Below are positions 17,335-25,372 of a DNA stretch of 64,000 nt, one piece after another. The notes under the pieces were generated by a model. That model had not been told where the DNA came from, made no database searches, and saw nothing but the letters and a program-made list of their open reading frames with translations. Position 1 is the first letter of the stretch. Each line of letters opens with the position of its first letter. The DNA comes from Streptomyces sp. NBC_01381 (GTDB lineage: Bacteria > Actinomycetota > Actinomycetes > Streptomycetales > Streptomycetaceae): the NCBI RefSeq assembly GCF_026340305.1, contig NZ_JAPEPI010000001.1, forward strand, positions 3,782,001 through 3,846,000, given 5' to 3'. The position numbers and the translations under genes were made by a program.

Positions 17335-18696
17335 ATGGACCGCCGCATTTTCGGGCTGGAGAACGAGTACGGCGTCACGTGCACGTTTAGGGGGCAGCGC
17401 CGTCTGTCACCTGACGAGGTGGCGCGCTACCTCTTCCGCCGTGTTGTGTCATGGGGCCGCAGCAGCAACGTCTTTCTGCGGAACGGCGCCCGCCTCTATC
17501 TTGACGTCGGGTCACATCCGGAATACGCGACACCGGAATGTGACAACGTGACCGAGCTGGTCACCCACGACAAAGCGGGCGAGCGCATTCTGGAAGGCCT
17601 GCTCGTCGACGCCGAACGCCGCCTGCACGAGGAGGGAATCGCGGGCGACGTCTATCTCTTCAAGAACAACACCGACTCGGCGGGAAACTCCTACGGCTGC
17701 CACGAGAACTATCTGGTGGCCCGGCACGGGGAGTTCTCGCGGCTCGCGGACATCCTCATTCCGTTCCTGGTCACGCGGCAGCTGCTGTGCGGCGCGGGCA
17801 AGGTGCTGCAGACTCCGCGCGGCGCCGTGTACTGCGTCAGCCAGCGGGCCGAGCACATCTGGGAGGGGGTCTCCTCCGCGACCACCCGCTCCCGGCCGAT
17901 CATCAACACCCGCGACGAACCGCACGCGGACGCCGAGCGCTACCGCAGGCTGCACGTCATCGTCGGCGACTCGAACATGTCCGAGACGACCATGCTCCTC
18001 AAGGTCGGCGCCACCGACCTCGTGCTCCGCATGATCGAGGCGGGCACCGTCATGCGCGACCTCACCCTGGAGAACCCGATCCGGGCCATCCGTGAGGTCA
18101 GCCACGACATCACGGGCCGCCGCAAGGTGCGCCTGGCCAGCGGCCGCGAGGCCTCGGCCCTCGAGGTACAGCGCGAGTACTACGAAAAGGCCGTGGACTT
18201 CGTGGAGCGCCGCGGCATCCGCACGGGCACGGTCGAGCAGGTCCTCGAACTGTGGGGCCGCACGCTCGACGCGATCGAGGCCGAGGACCTCGACAGGATC
18301 GGCACCGAGATCGACTGGGTCATGAAGTACAAGCTCATCGAGCGGTACCGCGCGAAGAACAACATGACCATGTCGCACCCCCGGGTCGCGCAGATAGACC
18401 TCGCGTACCACGACATCCACCGTCGTCGTGGTCTGTACTACCTCCTGGAGCGAAAGGGACAAGCCGCCCGTATCTGCAACGACTTGAAGATCTTCGAGGG
18501 CAAGTCGGTGCCCCCGCAGACCACCCGCGCGCGGCTGCGCGGTGACTTCATCCGCCGGGCCCAGGAGCAGCGCCGCGACTTCACGGTCGACTGGGTGCAC
18601 CTGAAGCTCAACGACCAGGCGCAGCGCACGGTTTTGTGCAAGGACCCCTTCCGGTCGGTGGACGACCGGGTGGAGAAGCTCATCGCCGGTATGTGA
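17335..18696 (+). CDS. pafA: Pup-protein ligase PafA
   Basis: This 453-residue protein starts at ATG. It has the glutamine-synthetase-like fold shared with Dop. MDRRIFGLENEYG carries the metal-binding Glu9, and ARLYLDVGSHPEY carries Asp57, the conserved catalytic acid. It lacks the long loop seen in Dop. With ATP it activates the C-terminal Glu of Pup and joins it to lysine side chains, marking proteins for the proteasome. In this window it is separated from the rest of the locus by lacI and the MFS gene. Two hairpins follow the stop. Confidence 0.97.
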   Translation: MDRRIFGLENEYGVTCTFRGQRRLSPDEVARYLFRRVVSWGRSSNVFLRNGARLYLDVGSHPEYATPECDNVTELVTHDKAGERILEGLLVDAERRLHEEGIAGDVYLFKNNTDSAGNSYGCHENYLVARHGEFSRLADILIPFLVTRQLLCGAGKVLQTPRGAVYCVSQRAEHIWEGVSSATTRSRPIINTRDEPHADAERYRRLHVIVGDSNMSETTMLLKVGATDLVLRMIEAGTVMRDLTLENPIRAIREVSHDITGRRKVRLASGREASALEVQREYYEKAVDFVERRGIRTGTVEQVLELWGRTLDAIEAEDLDRIGTEIDWVMKYKLIERYRAKNNMTMSHPRVAQIDLAYHDIHRRRGLYYLLERKGQAARICNDLKIFEGKSVPPQTTRARLRGDFIRRAQEQRRDFTVDWVHLKLNDQAQRTVLCKDPFRSVDDRVEKLIAGM

Positions 18697-18728
18697 TCGC
18701 CGGTATGTAAACCCCTGAGACGGGTGGT

Positions 18729-18780
18729 GCGTTGCGGGAACGCAACGCGGGGCGCCGTACGTTCCTCGTACGGCGCCCTT
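18729..18780 (+). terminator. Double hairpin terminator after pafA
   Basis: The first hairpin is 18729-18748 (GCGTTGCG with CGCAACGC, GGAA loop). The second is 18750-18778 with a perfect 12-bp stem and TTCCT loop, followed by TTCTC. Confidence 0.75.
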
Positions 18781-18841
18781 CTCGATGCGTAGAGTTGCGC
18801 GCACGCCAACCGACAAGATCGACCGATACGAGGCCCCCACC

Positions 18842-19843
18842 GTGCGCCGACGCTCACTTCTCCTTGCCGTTCCGGCCGGCCTGCTCACGCTGGCCGGGTG
18901 TGGTGACGACAAGGCCGACAAGGCCAAGTCCAGCGACAGCCCGTCCCCCACCAACTCGACCTCGGCCGCGCCGACGGCGAAGATCGTGGACGGGCCTGTG
19001 CCCGAGATCACGAAGGGGACGAAGTTCGGCCAGAAGCCGACCGTCGCGAAGGGGAACGGCAAGCCGTCCTCCGACCTCGCGGTCAAGACCCTGATCCAGG
19101 GCAAGGGTGCCGAGGTCAAGAAGGGCGACTACCTCCAGGCCAACTACCTCGGCCAGATCTGGGCCACGGCGAAGGTCTTCGACAACTCCTACGACCGGGG
19201 CAACCCCACGGTCTTCCCGATCGGCGTCGGCCAGGTCATCCCCGGCTGGGACCAGGCCCTGGTCGGCAAGAAGCTCGACAGCCGAGTGGAGCTCGCCATC
19301 CCCCCGAAGCTGGGGTACGGCACGGAGGGCAACAAGCAGGCGGGCATCAAGGGCGACGACACCCTGGTCTTCGTCGTCGACCTGGTGGGCACGTTCAACG
19401 CCAAGAGCTCGGTCAAGGGCAAGGAGGTCGCGCAGTCCAACATCGACCTGCCCAAGGTCGGTACGAACACGGACGGCAAGGCCCCCTCGATCGACGTCCC
19501 GAAGAAGAAGGACGCCCCCAAGAAGCTCGTCGCGACGTACGTCCTGGAGGGCGACGGCGACGAGGTCAAGGAGACCGACAGTCTCCTGTGCCAGTACAAG
19601 GGCGTGCTGTGGGCGGACGGCAAGGAGTTCGACTCCTCGTACAAGAGCGGCCAGCTCGCCCAGTTCCAGCTCGCGCAGGTCGTCAAGGGCTGGGCGCAGG
19701 GCCTGACCGGCAAGAAGGTCGGCAGCCGCGTCCTCATCGTCATCCCGCCGGAGCTGGGCTACGGTGACCGGCCGCCGCAGGGCAGCACCATCAAGAAGGA
19801 CTCGACGCTGGTCTTCTCCGTGGACATCCTCGCGAAGGCGTGA
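18842..19843 (+). CDS. Lipoprotein with two FKBP-type peptidyl-prolyl isomerase domains
   Basis: GTG at 18842 is chosen because it gives a lipoprotein signal: RRRSLLLAVPAGLLTLAGC, with the lipidated Cys near residue 20. The 333-residue protein then has a Ser/Thr-rich linker and two FKBP domains, about 75-180 and 220-330. Each carries the characteristic strand-loop pattern (FPIGVGQVIPGWDQAL and QFQLAQVVKGWAQGL, then PPELGYG). FKBPs speed cis-trans isomerisation of X-Pro bonds, so it probably helps fold secreted proteins outside the membrane. Domain 1 has Trp in GWDQAL, typical of active FKBPs. A single-domain FKBP follows 61 bases later. Confidence 0.93.
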   Translation: MRRRSLLLAVPAGLLTLAGCGDDKADKAKSSDSPSPTNSTSAAPTAKIVDGPVPEITKGTKFGQKPTVAKGNGKPSSDLAVKTLIQGKGAEVKKGDYLQANYLGQIWATAKVFDNSYDRGNPTVFPIGVGQVIPGWDQALVGKKLDSRVELAIPPKLGYGTEGNKQAGIKGDDTLVFVVDLVGTFNAKSSVKGKEVAQSNIDLPKVGTNTDGKAPSIDVPKKKDAPKKLVATYVLEGDGDEVKETDSLLCQYKGVLWADGKEFDSSYKSGQLAQFQLAQVVKGWAQGLTGKKVGSRVLIVIPPELGYGDRPPQGSTIKKDSTLVFSVDILAKA

Positions 19844-19904
19844 CGCCGGGCGAGGATGTAAGACTGTCCGCGCATGACCATCCGTATCAAGCAGGAGCAT
19901 TTTC

Positions 19905-20279
19905 GTGAGCATTGACAAGCCCGAGGTCGACTTCCCGGGCGGCGAGCCGCCGGCCGATCTGCAGATCAAGGACATCTGGGAGGGTGACGGGGAGGTCGCC
20001 AAGGCGGGCGACTTCGTCAAGGTCCACTACGTGGGCGTCGCCTTCAGCACCGGCGAGGAGTTCGACGCGAGCTGGAACCGCGGCAACCCGCTGGAGTTCC
20101 AGCTCGGTGCCGGCCAGGTCATCTCCGGTTGGGACCAGGGCGTCCAGGGCATGAAGGTCGGTGGCCGGCGCGAGCTGATCATCCCCGCCAAGCTCGCCTA
20201 CGGCGACCGTGGCGCCGGCGGCGGCCGTATCGCCCCGGGCGAGACGCTGATCTTCGTCTGCGATCTCGTCTCCGTCTGA
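19905..20279 (+). CDS. Cytosolic FKBP-type peptidyl-prolyl cis-trans isomerase
   Basis: This 124-residue protein starts at GTG with AGGAG at 19893-19897. It is a single FKBP domain without a signal peptide: KAGDFVKVHYVG, FDASWNRGNPLEFQLGAG, VISGWDQGVQGMKVGGRRE, IPAKLAYGDRG and ETLIFVCDLVSV. The aromatic residues that line the proline pocket are present, so it should be an active rotamase and likely binds FK506-type ligands. It lies downstream of the two-domain FKBP lipoprotein and ahead of a terminator. Confidence 0.95.
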   Translation: MSIDKPEVDFPGGEPPADLQIKDIWEGDGEVAKAGDFVKVHYVGVAFSTGEEFDASWNRGNPLEFQLGAGQVISGWDQGVQGMKVGGRRELIIPAKLAYGDRGAGGGRIAPGETLIFVCDLVSV

Positions 20280-20317
20280 GCGACGACTGAGGTCAGGGTC
20301 TGATCAGACCTGTCCAT

Positions 20318-20356
20318 CGAGGGTCCATGCCTGTCCTGGCATGGGCCCTCGGCTTT
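20318..20356 (+). terminator. Rho-independent terminator after the FKBP gene
   Basis: A 14-bp stem with one G-U pair (20318-20331 with 20338-20351), then GCTTTT. A 14-bp palindrome (GGTCTGATCAGACC, 20297-20310) precedes it. Confidence 0.8.
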
Positions 20357-20417
20357 TGCCAGGACACCCCAGGGCGGTACGGTCGGCGGTCGGAAGCACT
20401 GTTGAGAAAGGGCGTCG

Positions 20418-21371
20418 ATGGCCATTGCCAAGGCCGAGCGGCTGATGAACCTGGCGCTGTGTCTGCTCGGGACGCGGCGGCCGCTCAGCAAGCGCGAGCT
20501 GCGCGAGTCCATCGAGGCCTATCTCGAAGCGGGGAACGACGACTCCTTCAACCGGATGTTCGAGCGCGACAAGGACGATCTGCGCGAACTCGGCCTGGTC
20601 ATCGAGACGGTGGAGAATCTCGACGGTGACGTGGGCTATCTCGCCCGGCGCGACAGCAACCGCCTTCCGCCCATCACCATCGACGCCGAGGAAGCCGCCG
20701 CGCTCGGCCTCGCGGCCAAGGTCTGGCAGCAGGCCCGCCTCGCCGGAGCGGCCAGCGGCGCCCTGCAGAAGCTGCGCGCCGCCGGGCTGCCCGAGGACGT
20801 CGACCCGTACGAGGCACACAGCGCCCTCGAACCGCGCATCCCCGTGCACGAGGCGTCCTTCGAGCCGCTGATGCTCGCCTGCCGCGACCGCCGCCCCGTC
20901 GCCTTCGACTACCGCAAGGCCACCGCGGCCCGCCCCGAGCAGCGGCACGTCGAGCCGTGGGCGCTCGAATGCTGGCGCGGCCACTGGTACCTGGCCGGCT
21001 GGGACCGCGACCGCGGTGCCGAGCGGGTCTTCAGGCTCTCCCGCATCACGGGCAAGGTGCGCTCCCGCGCCGGAAGGTTCACCGCCGACGTCCCCGACGT
21101 GGTCACGGTGCGCGAGACCGTGGCCAGCTGGGCGGGGGAGAGCGCCGACCGCTCCGCCCTCATCCGGCTGCGCACGGGCGCGGGCTATCCGCTGCGGGCC
21201 AAGGCCGCCCACATACGCGAACTGGGCGAGGGGTGGGACGAGTTGGAGATTCCGTACGGGCACGGGCTCGATGCCTGGCTGGTGGAGTTCGGGCCCGATG
21301 TGGTGGTCCTGGAGCCCGCGGAGCTGCGGGCCGACGTCGTGGACCGGCTGCGCGCCGTGGCCAAGGGCTGA
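20418..21371 (+). CDS. pafB: WYL-domain transcriptional regulator PafB
   Basis: This 317-residue protein starts at ATG. It has an N-terminal winged helix-turn-helix (KAERLMNLALCLLGTRRPLSKRELRESI) and a WYL domain around residues 140-230 (PVAFDYRK, HWYLAGWD) followed by the WCX extension. PafB works with PafC, the next gene 15 bases downstream, as the PafBC activator of the RecA-independent DNA-damage response in mycobacteria. In actinobacteria the pair lies next to pafA, although in this window two FKBP genes intervene. Confidence 0.94.
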   Translation: MAIAKAERLMNLALCLLGTRRPLSKRELRESIEAYLEAGNDDSFNRMFERDKDDLRELGLVIETVENLDGDVGYLARRDSNRLPPITIDAEEAAALGLAAKVWQQARLAGAASGALQKLRAAGLPEDVDPYEAHSALEPRIPVHEASFEPLMLACRDRRPVAFDYRKATAARPEQRHVEPWALECWRGHWYLAGWDRDRGAERVFRLSRITGKVRSRAGRFTADVPDVVTVRETVASWAGESADRSALIRLRTGAGYPLRAKAAHIRELGEGWDELEIPYGHGLDAWLVEFGPDVVVLEPAELRADVVDRLRAVAKG

Positions 21372-21386
21372 GGGGACGTACCGAGA

Positions 21387-22376
21387 ATGGCCTCGAACGC
21401 CATCGACCAGACCCGGCGGATGCTCTCCCTGGTGACCTATCTGCGCGAGCGCCCCGGCGCCCACGTCAGCGACGTCGCCCGCGCCTTCGGGATCACCCAG
21501 GACGAGCTGATCTCCGACCTGGACGTGCTGCCGCTGTGCGGGACCAGCTTCCGCGGCGGCGACCTCCTCGACATCGACACCGACGGCGACCGCATCTGGT
21601 GGCACAACCCGGACGACGTGGCGGCCCCCCTGCGGCTCGCCGCCGACGAGGCCACCGCGCTCCTGGTGGCCGCCCGCGCGGTGTCCACCCTGCCCGGGCT
21701 GCGCGAGAGCGACCGGCAGGCGCTCCTTCGCGCCACCGCCAAGCTGGAGACGGCTGCCGGCGAGGCCGCAGGGGCCAGCGCACGTCTTTCGGTCACCTTC
21801 GAGTCCGAGGGCGGCGTCTTCGCGGACGTCGACCGCGCCATCTCCGAGCGGCGCAGGCTCTGGCTGCGCTACTACTCGCCCGCGCGCGACGAGCTGACCG
21901 AGCGCGAGGTCGACCCGATCCGTCTCTTCGCCGTCGGACACACGTACATGGAGGCGTGGTGCTACCTCTCCGAGGCGCGCCGCACCTTCCGCCTCGACCG
22001 GGTCGCCGAGATCAGGATCATGGACGAGGCGTCGTCGCCGCCCGAGGTCGAGCTGCGTGATCTCTCCGAGGGGCTCGTGCAGCCCGCCGCCGAGGACCCC
22101 GAGGTGGTCATCGAGGTGGGGCCCGGCGGCCGCTGGGTCGCCGAGTACTACCCGCACGACAGTGCCGAGGAACTCCCCGACGGCGGACTGCGGATCACGC
22201 TGCGCACCCCGGACCCCACCTCGCTGCGCAGGCTCGCGCTGCGGCTGGGCGGCGACGGGCACATCGTCTCCCCGGCCGATCTCGCGGACAGCGCGCGGCA
22301 GGCGGCGCGTAAGGCCCTAGCGGCCTATGACCGACACCCGGAAGGGCCGTACGACAGGCAGGAGCAAGGACGTTGA
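21387..22376 (+). CDS. pafC: WYL-domain transcriptional regulator PafC
   Basis: This 329-residue protein starts at ATG. It has the same architecture as PafB: an N-terminal winged helix (TRRMLSLVTYLRERPGAHVSDVARAFG), a WYL domain around 150-220 (RLWLRYYSPAR, YMEAWCYLSEARRTFRLDR) and a WCX domain. It is expected to dimerise with PafB and activate repair genes after a DNA-damage signal sensed by the WYL domain. The stop overlaps the TTG start of the next gene by 4 bases. Confidence 0.94.
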   Translation: MASNAIDQTRRMLSLVTYLRERPGAHVSDVARAFGITQDELISDLDVLPLCGTSFRGGDLLDIDTDGDRIWWHNPDDVAAPLRLAADEATALLVAARAVSTLPGLRESDRQALLRATAKLETAAGEAAGASARLSVTFESEGGVFADVDRAISERRRLWLRYYSPARDELTEREVDPIRLFAVGHTYMEAWCYLSEARRTFRLDRVAEIRIMDEASSPPEVELRDLSEGLVQPAAEDPEVVIEVGPGGRWVAEYYPHDSAEELPDGGLRITLRTPDPTSLRRLALRLGGDGHIVSPADLADSARQAARKALAAYDRHPEGPYDRQEQGR

Positions 22377-22639
22377 ACACCAGCATCATGTCCGAGATTC
22401 CCGGAATGTCGAGAATCGCCCCCGTGCTCTTCAAGGCCGCCTGCCCCGACTGCCGCGCCCGCTTCGAACTCTCCGCGGGCGCCCTGCGGTTGGCCATCGG
22501 CGCATCGGCCCGCACCACCTTCTACTCCTTCACCTGCCCCGAGTGCGGCGTCGCGGTGCGCAAGCCCGCGGGCGAGCGCATCGTCGAACTCCTCACCGGC
22601 GGCGGGGTGCGGACGCTGCGTCTGCACTCGACCGTCTAG
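22373..22639 (+). CDS. Small zinc-ribbon-like protein of unknown function
   Basis: This 88-residue protein starts at TTG, overlapping the pafC stop (TTGA), with AGGAG 10 nt upstream. Two CxxC motifs (ACPDCRARFEL and TCPECGVAVR) about 38 residues apart could bind one zinc ion. The last residues are basic and hydrophobic. The tight coupling to pafC suggests co-expression with the DNA-damage regulators. I do not recognise a named family. Its TAG stop is part of the likely -10 box of the next gene. Confidence 0.8.
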   Translation: MNTSIMSEIPGMSRIAPVLFKAACPDCRARFELSAGALRLAIGASARTTFYSFTCPECGVAVRKPAGERIVELLTGGGVRTLRLHSTV

Positions 22640-22642
22640 GCT
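22637..22642 (+). promoter_or_regulatory. Candidate -10 box of a leaderless mRNA
   Basis: TAGGCT whose first three bases are the stop codon of the preceding gene, then 6 nt to the ATG at 22649. Confidence 0.55.
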
Positions 22643-22648
22643 CGGCGC

Positions 22649-22846
22649 ATGTTCTGGGCGATGCTGGCGATTGCTGTGGGGTTCTGCGGCCTGGCCGTGC
22701 TCGGCGTTCTGGCGATCCGGGTCTTCCTGGAGGCGCAGCGTCTGAGCCGTCAGGTGACGGAGACCACACAGCGGATCAATCGCGCGGCGGAGGATCTTGA
22801 GGCGGCTGCGACGGGCGTGGCCCGTGCGGGCCGGGATGTCCTTTAG
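22649..22846 (+). CDS. Small single-pass membrane protein
   Basis: This 65-residue protein starts at ATG. Residues 1-25 form one hydrophobic helix (FWAMLAIAVGFCGLAVLGVL). The rest is a charged, probably coiled-coil helix (EAQRLSRQVTETTQRINRAAEDL) ending in the cytoplasm or at the membrane. It has no ribosome site but a TAGGCT box 6 nt before the ATG. It lies upstream of tatA. The overall shape (short TM segment, amphipathic helix) resembles Tat A/B-type proteins, but no family signature is present and function is unknown. Confidence 0.7.
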   Translation: MFWAMLAIAVGFCGLAVLGVLAIRVFLEAQRLSRQVTETTQRINRAAEDLEAAATGVARAGRDVL

Positions 22847-23095
22847 ATCCTGTGAATCCCACAGGTGCCGGGGAGACGCGCATCGACACCGCGGCCTGTC
22901 AACTTCCCTTGTACGGCAGGTACGCTGCTGACGTGGCCCGGAGTGCGAGGCGCGGGCCGCGACTGGGAGTACGCACAGGGATTGCCCTGCGTTCACCCCT
23001 GAGCGTTACGATCGCTGCCAGCACGGTGGCCGGACAGCAAGTCCGGCCTGTCCGGCAGCCCCGCCCCTGCCGCCTCGGTGAGAAGGTAAAGACCT

Positions 23096-23383
23096 ATGTT
23101 CGGAAAGATCGGCGCCCCCGAGATCATTCTCATTCTCGTCGTCATCGTTCTGCTGTTCGGCGCGAAGAAGCTTCCCGACATGGCCCGGTCGCTCGGCAAG
23201 TCCGCGCGCATCCTCAAGAGCGAGGCCAAGGCGATGAAGACGGACGGCAAGAAGGACGAGGCCGCCCCGGCCGACCCGCCGAACGAGCCTTCCGCCCAGC
23301 AGCGCACCATCCAGGCCGCGCCCGGCGACGTGACCAGCTCGCGCCCGGTCACCGAGCCCACCGACAGCACGACTAAGCGCTGA
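23096..23383 (+). CDS. tatA: Sec-independent translocase subunit TatA
   Basis: This 95-residue protein starts at ATG with GAGAAGG upstream. It has one N-terminal transmembrane helix (PEIILILVVIVLLFG), the FGAKKLP hinge, then the amphipathic helix MARSLGKSARILKSEAK and an acidic, unstructured tail. TatA assembles into the pore for folded, twin-arginine-tagged proteins, and tatC follows after 47 bases. The 249 bases upstream (22847-23095) hold no gene I can support and should contain the tat promoter. Confidence 0.96.
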   Translation: MFGKIGAPEIILILVVIVLLFGAKKLPDMARSLGKSARILKSEAKAMKTDGKKDEAAPADPPNEPSAQQRTIQAAPGDVTSSRPVTEPTDSTTKR

Positions 23384-23430
23384 TCCAAGGCCGGCGACGG
23401 CCGGCCTGCCGCACGAGATGAGGACGTGGG

Positions 23431-24384
23431 TTGCTCAAGTCTGCCCGCAAGAAGGAACAGGATCCCGAGGGGCGGATGCCTCTTGCGGAGCACCTGCGTG
23501 AGCTCCGCAACCGGCTCGCGAAGGCCGTGCTGGCCATCATCGTCGTCGCGATCGTCGCTGCCTTCTTCTACAAGGACATCATCGAGTTCTTCACGGACCC
23601 GATCCTGAGTTCCGTAGGGTGCGAGTCCAGCTTCGCCGAGCTGGCGAAGAAGGGCGGGGACGAGACCTGCGCGCGCATCGTGCTGAACGGTCTGATCACG
23701 CCGTTCACCCTTGCCCTGAAGATCTCCCTGATGGCCGGCGTGGTGCTCGCGTCGCCGGTCTGGCTGTACCAGCTGTGGGCGTTCGTCGCCCCTGGCCTGC
23801 ACAAGAGCGAGAAGAAGTACGCCTACGCATTCGTGGGCGCCGGCTTCCCGCTGTTCATGTGCGGTGGGTTCTTCGCGTACAAGACGCTGCCGACCATGGC
23901 GCGGGTGCTGCTCGACTTCTCACCCGGCGGCGTCGACAACCAGCTCCCGCTGGACGAACTGATCGACCTGGTCACCCGCATGGTGATCGTCTTCGGTCTC
24001 TCCTTCGAGCTTCCGCTGCTCCTGGTCATGCTCAACCTCACCGGAGCCATCACCGGCAAGCGGATGCTCGGCTGGTGGCGCGGGATGATCATGGGCATCA
24101 CGGTCTTCGCGGCCGTGGCCACGCCCAGCACGGACCCGCTGACCATGATCATGCTCGCCGGGCCGATCTGGGTGCTGTACTTCGCGGCCACCGGCTTCTC
24201 GCTCCTGAACGACCGGCGCAAGGCCAGGATCGATGCCGCAGGGCCCGACGACGACGAGGCGTCCGACCTCGACCTGACGCCCGAGGACGTCGGCGAGATC
24301 GAATCCGTTTCGGCCAGTCGTGCCCTTCCGCAGCAGAGCAGCCCGGACCGGGACCGGGTAAACGGTTTCGACGACGTGACCTGA
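23431..24384 (+). CDS. tatC: Sec-independent translocase subunit TatC
   Basis: This 317-residue protein starts at TTG, with GAGATGAGGA upstream. Six hydrophobic segments are visible. The conserved cytosolic start EHLRELRNRL, which contacts the twin-arginine signal, and FVAPGLHKSEKKY in the first cytoplasmic loop region identify TatC. The C-terminal 60 residues form an acidic extension (DDDEASDLDLTPEDVGEIE) beyond the family core, common in actinobacteria. TatC recognises RR signal peptides and recruits TatA. tatB is not adjacent, as is usual in Streptomyces. Confidence 0.97.
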   Translation: MLKSARKKEQDPEGRMPLAEHLRELRNRLAKAVLAIIVVAIVAAFFYKDIIEFFTDPILSSVGCESSFAELAKKGGDETCARIVLNGLITPFTLALKISLMAGVVLASPVWLYQLWAFVAPGLHKSEKKYAYAFVGAGFPLFMCGGFFAYKTLPTMARVLLDFSPGGVDNQLPLDELIDLVTRMVIVFGLSFELPLLLVMLNLTGAITGKRMLGWWRGMIMGITVFAAVATPSTDPLTMIMLAGPIWVLYFAATGFSLLNDRRKARIDAAGPDDDEASDLDLTPEDVGEIESVSASRALPQQSSPDRDRVNGFDDVT

Positions 24385-24389
24385 CCTTG

Positions 24390-24395
24390 TAGGGT
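24390..24395 (+). promoter_or_regulatory. Candidate -10 box of leaderless lipid-kinase mRNA
   Basis: TAGGGT followed by 6 nt and the GTG start at 24402. No ribosome-binding sequence lies between. Confidence 0.55.
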
Positions 24396-24401
24396 CCGGC
24401 C

Positions 24402-25301
24402 GTGACCAGCGAGATCACCCTCTTCGTCAATCCCACCGCGGGACGCGGCCGGGGCGCCCACGCGGCGCAGCCGGCCGCTTCCGCGTTGCGGGCAGCAGGC
24501 TTCTCCGTACGCACGGTCATCGGCGAGGACGCCGCCGATGCGCTGCGCAGGGCGCGGGACGCCGTCGAGGGCGGCACGGGGGCGCTGATCGCCGTCGGCG
24601 GCGACGGCATGGCGAGCCTCGCGCTGCAGGCCGTCGCGCAGACGGACACCCCGCTGGGGGTGATCGCCGTGGGTACCGGCAACGACTTCGCACGGGCGCT
24701 CGGGCTCCCGGTGCGGGACCCGGCGGCCGCCGGGGCGGTCGTCGCCGACGCGCTCGACGCGGGACGCACCCGCGCCGTCGACCTGGGGCGGGTCGGCAAG
24801 ACCTGGTTCGGCACCGTGCTCGCGTCCGGCTTCGACTCGCGGGTCAACGACCGGGGCAATCGCATGCGCTGGCCGACGGGGCGCTTCAAATACGACCTCG
24901 CGATGCTCGCCGAGCTGGCCGCCTTCAAGACCGTCCCCTACCGGATCACCCTGGACGGCGGGGAGGTCCACGAGGTCGACGCGACGCTCATCGCCGTCGG
25001 CAACGGATCCTCGTACGGCGGAGGCATGAAGATCTGCGCCCGCGCAGACATGAGCGACGGTCTCTTCGACGTCACGGTCGTCGGCGACTGCAGCCGCACG
25101 ACGCTCCTGAAGGTCTTCCCGCGCGTCTACAAGGGCACGCACCTGGACCATCCCAAGGTCACCGTCCACCGGGCGCGGAAGGTGGAACTGGCGGCCTCGG
25201 GCGTGACCGGGTACGCGGACGGAGAGCAGCTGGGGGCTCTGCCGCTGACGGCGGAGTGCGTGGCGGGAGCCGTGCGGATCCTGGTGCCCGAAGGGTCTTG
25301 A
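24402..25301 (+). CDS. Diacylglycerol/lipid kinase (DagK/YegS family)
   Basis: This 299-residue protein starts at GTG. The catalytic N-domain has FVNPTAGRGRGAHA and the nucleotide-binding AVGGDGMASLALQA, then LGVIAVGTGNDFARALG. The C-terminal beta domain follows (YGGGMKICARADMSDGLFDV). These enzymes phosphorylate a lipid alcohol such as diacylglycerol at the membrane, using ATP. The lipid substrate is not readable from sequence. It is followed 71 bases later by the helicase, and both have TAGGNT boxes close to their starts. Confidence 0.93.
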   Translation: MTSEITLFVNPTAGRGRGAHAAQPAASALRAAGFSVRTVIGEDAADALRRARDAVEGGTGALIAVGGDGMASLALQAVAQTDTPLGVIAVGTGNDFARALGLPVRDPAAAGAVVADALDAGRTRAVDLGRVGKTWFGTVLASGFDSRVNDRGNRMRWPTGRFKYDLAMLAELAAFKTVPYRITLDGGEVHEVDATLIAVGNGSSYGGGMKICARADMSDGLFDVTVVGDCSRTTLLKVFPRVYKGTHLDHPKVTVHRARKVELAASGVTGYADGEQLGALPLTAECVAGAVRILVPEGS

Positions 25302-25356
25302 AGGGTCTTCGGGGCCGTAAGGCAGATAATGATCGTCCGTTGTCAGTGGTGGCCGG

Positions 25357-25362
25357 TAGGCT
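25357..25362 (+). promoter_or_regulatory. Candidate -10 box of the helicase gene
   Basis: TAGGCT 10 nt before the ATG, giving a leader of only a few bases. Confidence 0.4.
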
Positions 25363-25372
25363 CGAAAGCACG

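Noticed and set aside
22852..23376. A 174-codon plus-strand frame overlapping tatA
   Set aside because: It runs through the tatA gene in another frame and has Arg-rich shadow composition. tatA itself has all its motifs.
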